A stretch of 64,000 nt of DNA from CAILZL01 sp050248275 (GTDB lineage: Bacteria > Pseudomonadota > Gammaproteobacteria > Steroidobacterales > Steroidobacteraceae): the NCBI GenBank assembly GCA_050248275.1, contig JBFWSR010000007.1, forward strand, positions 62,001-126,000. The letters are read 5' to 3'. Made by a program: the position numbers and the translations under genes. A model generated the notes under the pieces. That model did no database searches. It had not been told where the DNA came from and worked only from the letters and a program-made list of their open reading frames with translations. Every line of letters begins with the position of its first letter. Within the stretch, counting starts at the first letter, position 1. This document shows positions 61,286 to 64,000 of this stretch, piece after piece.

Positions 61286-62055
61286 CAAATGTAACTCGCA
61301 ATACAGCTTTATCAGGAATCCCCGTTGGTTTGCGAACTCCGCTTCTTGCGGAGTTTAGCGCAATTATCTCGAATTTCACCGAGCGCCGGTGGGCTTCTGC
61401 AGAACTATCTGGTGGGCGATTTTGCGAAATTGTTTACACCATCTTAGATGGTCATGCACGTAGTTCATATGCCGCTTCTCCCATGAAACCGTCTAATTTT
61501 GTTGACGCATGTAGACGCTTGGAGGGGAATACTGGTGTTCCTCGTAGCTTTCAAATTCTCATTCCACGACTGCTCCCGGCATTATATGAAATTCGTAACA
61601 ATCGAAATGTTGGGCATGTTGGCGGTGATGTAAGTCCTGACTTTATGGATAGTTCAGCAGTCGTATCTATGTCGAGCTGGATACTCGCAGAATTGGTTCG
61701 TGTATTGCATGCCGTCAGTACAGACGAAGCGCAGGCGGTTGTTACCGAGCTTGCGGAGCGCCGGCTACCTCTTGTCTGGCGATCCGGTGAAATTCTCAGA
61801 GTTCTTAATCCGGAGCTGCCGTTAAAGAGTCAAATTTTGCTGTTGCTAGCCTCTTCGTCCACGAAAATTCGCGCTGACAATCTCTTGAAGTGGACTGGTT
61901 ACAAAGGAAAGCCTTATTTTAAGCGTCTCCTGCGACAGATGCATGAAGCGCGATTGATTGAATTTTATGAGCTAGCGGGGGAGGTGGAACTCTTGCCACC
62001 TGGTGCTGATGAGGCTGCGTTCATTGCTACAACGCGTAATCCGCATTCGTTATAG
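61282..62055 (+). CDS. unidentified HEPN-like/winged-helix protein, second gene of the module
   Basis: A 257-aa protein without a clear named family. Its N-terminal ~160 residues are mostly helical and contain IRNNRNVGHVGGD at 104-116, resembling the R-x4-6-H motif (Arg105 to His112) of HEPN ribonuclease-type domains in abortive-infection and toxin proteins. The C-terminus (about 175-250; LKSQILLLLASSSTKIRADNLLKWTGYKGKPYFKRLLRQMHEARLIEFY) looks like a winged helix. It begins at GTG 61282 inside the previous stop. The neighbourhood is AT-richer and next to a phage-type remnant. A defence or toxin-type role is inference; HEPN assignment rests on one short motif and predicted helicity. Confidence 0.7.
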   Translation: MTNVTRNTALSGIPVGLRTPLLAEFSAIISNFTERRWASAELSGGRFCEIVYTILDGHARSSYAASPMKPSNFVDACRRLEGNTGVPRSFQILIPRLLPALYEIRNNRNVGHVGGDVSPDFMDSSAVVSMSSWILAELVRVLHAVSTDEAQAVVTELAERRLPLVWRSGEILRVLNPELPLKSQILLLLASSSTKIRADNLLKWTGYKGKPYFKRLLRQMHEARLIEFYELAGEVELLPPGADEAAFIATTRNPHSL

Positions 62056-62093
62056 GGCGCCATTAAGCGAAGCGCAATGCACCGCCACTCTGA

Positions 62094-62217
62094 TCACTTC
62101 TTTTTCTCCTGCAACTCCACGAAGCCGATAGATCGCTTATTCGGTTCGGGCGGGTTCATGAGCTGGCGGATGGTCTGAATAATTCCGGTGATGGCCTGAT
62201 CGTGGGCGTCGAGTCTC
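62094..62217 (-). pseudogene. C-terminal remnant of a phage-type ORF6N/KilA-like gene
   Basis: The minus strand encodes LDAHDQAITGIIQTIRQLMNPPEP.KRSIGF followed by a Lys-rich end. This is the typical C-terminus of ORF6N-domain (RhuM/Rha-like) proteins, which end in a 'HD..I..I...IRQLM.PP......IGF' helix. The N-terminal DNA-binding domain and start are missing, and the frame runs without homology into the methyltransferase gene. It is a truncated remnant, presumably of phage origin. Confidence 0.55.
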
Positions 62218-62223
62218 CGAGAC

Positions 62224-63006
62224 TTATGCTTTTCGTGCTTTGATCTGCAATCTCGCCATTTGCACATGCACCTGGCCGTTCGGATCTGCAGGATGAGTTC
62301 GCACATAGTTTTCGACCACCTGAGCAATGAATTCCTCGCGTAATTCGACAGGCACGGGTGAGGTGTAAGGATGCCAGGTGGTACTTATCCAGCCGGTGAG
62401 AGCGGTGGTATCCGTATGCACCATATCCTTGAGCAATAATTCGCATTGTTCTGGCTGCAGTCCATTTTCACTGAACCAGATGGCATATTTGTCGGGGTGA
62501 TGGAAGCTGAAGCTGAATTTAAAGTCTGAAAAATACTTTTTCCATTCAGAAGTGGCGCGGATTTTATCGAACGCGGCGATCATTCCGGCGCCGTTGCCAG
62601 CACCGCCCATCTGGGCAATCAATCTTCCGCCAGGACGGAGTGCGCGACTGATGCCTGCGAGCACGGATTGGTGATCACGTACCCAGTGCAGGGCGGCGTT
62701 GGAAAATACCAGCGTGAACTCATTGTCGAATTGCAATTTGCTGGCATCCATCTGGCGGAATGACAGATTGTCTATGCCGGTAAACTCCGTGGTTGCATGC
62801 GCGATCATGTCGGCTGATAAGTCCACGCCAACCACACGACCTAGTGGAATTTGCGCGGCGATGGAGGCAGTGATGCGGCCGTCGCCGCATCCCACGTCCA
62901 GCACCTGTTCGTTTGTCTGTAATTGAATATCTGCAAGCAGCTCGAGTGCCCAACGTTCCTGTCCCTGTGAATGACTGGCATAGGCGGCTGCGTTCCACTG
63001 GTACAT
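62224..63006 (-). CDS. class I SAM-dependent methyltransferase, trans-aconitate methyltransferase-like
   Basis: A 260-aa methyltransferase. Motif I is VLDVGCGDGRITASIA (about 37-52), motif II VVGVDLSADMIAHA, and motif post-I/IV FSNAALHWV, with LRPGGRLIAQMGG further on. The start MYQWNAAAYASHSQGQ and later helices (HPYTSPVPVELREEFI) resemble Tam, trans-aconitate 2-methyltransferase. The substrate is not proven. It lies downstream of the AT-rich module on the opposite strand, with 283 nt upstream before the next gene. Confidence 0.85.
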   Translation of the reverse strand: MYQWNAAAYASHSQGQERWALELLADIQLQTNEQVLDVGCGDGRITASIAAQIPLGRVVGVDLSADMIAHATTEFTGIDNLSFRQMDASKLQFDNEFTLVFSNAALHWVRDHQSVLAGISRALRPGGRLIAQMGGAGNGAGMIAAFDKIRATSEWKKYFSDFKFSFSFHHPDKYAIWFSENGLQPEQCELLLKDMVHTDTTALTGWISTTWHPYTSPVPVELREEFIAQVVENYVRTHPADPNGQVHVQMARLQIKARKA

Positions 63007-63131
63007 GACATGCTCCGGTTGCAGAAACTGGAATCAGCTTGCCGGAGTAGCCATGTGTTTGCACTGACGGCTGGTGACGCAGCCATCACTGCGGGCGATG
63101 GTCGGTTCGCAATTAGCGGAACCTCTGATGA

Positions 63132-63285
63132 ACGTCATATCCGCGCAGGCGGGTATCCAGAAGAAACTGATTTAACTGGATTACAAACTGCATCATGCAA
63201 TTTGCCCTTCGGGCCATCGGTCAAGACCGATGTTCGCTTCGGCATCCTGCCTGCGCAGTTCCACTTTCGTGGGAATGACGAAACA
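63132..63285. repeat. degenerate interspersed repeat in the methyltransferase-phosphatase gap
   Basis: The 283-nt gap holds no gene. It contains CGCGCAGGCGGGTATCCAG (63143-63161) and, at the other end, GCCTGCGCAGTTCCACTTTCG and GGGAATGACGAA (63249-63284), which together look like the two arms of the 'gcgcaggcgggaatccag ... gcctgcgcgggaatgacg' type of proteobacterial interspersed repeat, here diverged. A small hairpin GGCCATCGGTC/GACCGATG lies inside. Confidence 0.4.
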
Positions 63286-63289
63286 GAGG

Positions 63290-63832
63290 TTAATCAGACC
63301 TTTCCTGAATAAGCGATGCCGGGATTTTTATCCCAGCATATATTCCATGTGAGTGTCTGATCTCCTGCAGAATCTGCTGGCAGCCATCTTCCAGCAGATT
63401 CAATACATGCTCGAATCCTTCGGGTCCGCCGTAGTAGGGGTCGGGCACTTCGCGGTCGGTGTGCTTGATGCAGTAGGTACAGAATCGTTTGATCTTGTGG
63501 CGGTTGCGATGTGTTGCCAGCTTGAGCAATTCCACATGGTTGTCGTCATCCATCGCCAGGATCAGATCGAAGGTATCGAGATCGGCGCGTGTGACCTGTC
63601 TGGCGCTGCCGGTCATGGGCAGGTCGCGTTGGCGTCCGGCGGCATGCATGCGTGAATCGGGTGGGCTGCCGGTGTGATAGTCAATGGTGCCGGCAGAGTC
63701 ACAGCGAATTCCATCGGCCAGTCCCGCCTCTTCCAGCAACCGGCGCATGACGTTTTCACCGGCGGGTGAACGACAGATGTTGCCCATGCAGACGAACAGG
63801 ATGGAAGAGATAACCGTTGGTTGGGGGTTCAT
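63290..63832 (-). CDS. low-molecular-weight protein tyrosine phosphatase
   Basis: A 180-aa phosphatase. The P-loop near the N-terminus is FVCMGNICRSPAGE (C-x5-R-S), and the general-acid Asp is in VPDPYYGGPEGFEHVLNLLEDGC, the usual DPY motif. The C-terminal ~20 residues extend beyond the family core. The start is ATG 63832; the frame runs open to 63895. Such enzymes act on protein-tyrosine kinases of capsule or exopolysaccharide systems or other phosphotyrosines; no such genes are visible here. Confidence 0.92.
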   Translation of the reverse strand: MNPQPTVISSILFVCMGNICRSPAGENVMRRLLEEAGLADGIRCDSAGTIDYHTGSPPDSRMHAAGRQRDLPMTGSARQVTRADLDTFDLILAMDDDNHVELLKLATHRNRHKIKRFCTYCIKHTDREVPDPYYGGPEGFEHVLNLLEDGCQQILQEIRHSHGIYAGIKIPASLIQERSD

Positions 63833-63937
63833 GTTGCTGATTGAAATGGTAGTGTCCTCGGCAACATCGTAGGGGTTTAGCCGGGACGCTGGCAACCGGT
63901 AGTCATGTTCTGGCCTTCAAGGGGGTGCAGTGTGCAT

Positions 63938-64000
63938 CTACATTTTCTGCTTGAACGCGAGCACCACCTGACTGCGTAGCGTGCGCAGCAATCCCAGTTG
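63938..64000 (-). CDS. C-terminal end of an unidentified minus-strand gene (partial)
   Basis: The minus strand enters the window open and reads QLGLLRTLRSQVVLAFKQKM before TAG at 63940-63938. Twenty codons are too few to name a family. It could be a real gene end upstream of the phosphatase on the same strand, or chance. Confidence 0.4.
   Translation of the reverse strand, partial: QLGLLRTLRSQVVLAFKQKM

Overview
The window looks like chromosome of a gammaproteobacterium of moderately high GC. The inference rests on zipA between smc and ligA, the yciO-trpS-scpA-scpB-rluB block divergent from yciB/bolA, rimI, and gammaproteobacterial-style PNPase and DksA. A PhaR-type regulator, a long lysine/alanine-rich tail on DksA, a 'VTAQKR'-type TonB receptor and a meta-cleavage catabolic island suggest an environmental, Nevskiales/Steroidobacter-like lineage, but the sequence alone does not fix the genus.

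Layout. 1-12.4 kb is housekeeping: the end of rpsO, pnp, then phaR, gluQ and dksA on the minus strand, then smc-zipA-ligA. 12.5-15.6 kb is an orphan MASE1 hybrid histidine kinase. 15.8-38.6 kb is a catabolic island. 38.7-60.7 kb returns to housekeeping: macro-domain protein, PpiC-type lipoprotein, BolA, YciB, YciO, TrpS, ScpA, ScpB, an RluB-like protein, PurU, DsbA, WrbA, acylphosphatase, a lytic transglycosylase, PssA, a family-4 uracil-DNA glycosylase, RimI, a TonB-domain protein, an RND efflux pair and monomeric isocitrate dehydrogenase. 60.8-62.2 kb is an AT-richer accessory patch with an overlapping two-gene module and a phage-type gene remnant. The window ends with a methyltransferase, a low-molecular-weight tyrosine phosphatase and the tail of an unidentified gene.

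The catabolic island is the main point of interest. Operon A (+) holds a 41-codon remnant of an internally deleted flavoprotein gene, a racemase-fold protein lacking both catalytic cysteines, an FAD dehydrogenase and a divergent EtfB/EtfA pair joined by 4-nt overlaps. On the minus strand are a DmpR/XylR-type sigma54 activator, with the residues known to bind phenol and zinc in MopR conserved at identical spacing, and a LysR regulator. Operon B (+), behind a good -24/-12 promoter, encodes an extradiol dioxygenase, two alpha/beta hydrolases, a flavin reductase, an HsaA-like flavin monooxygenase, an MDR reductase, a second FAD dehydrogenase, an SDR and an isochorismatase-fold hydrolase. Next come a TonB-dependent receptor with its own -24/-12 motif, PrpB, canonical EtfB/EtfA and ETF-ubiquinone oxidoreductase. 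My reading is import of a phenolic compound, ortho-hydroxylation, meta-cleavage and hydrolysis, with electrons from flavin dehydrogenases delivered through ETF to ubiquinone and a propionyl unit handled through methylisocitrate. The substrate is unknown, and no classical hydratase/aldolase lower pathway is present.

Other notable points are an RluB homologue whose catalytic Asp is His, a DksA that keeps only one of four zinc-finger cysteines, three copies of a REP-like palindrome, and the HEPN-like two-gene module at 60.8-62.1 kb. No tRNA, rRNA, CRISPR array, riboswitch or intact insertion sequence was recognised.
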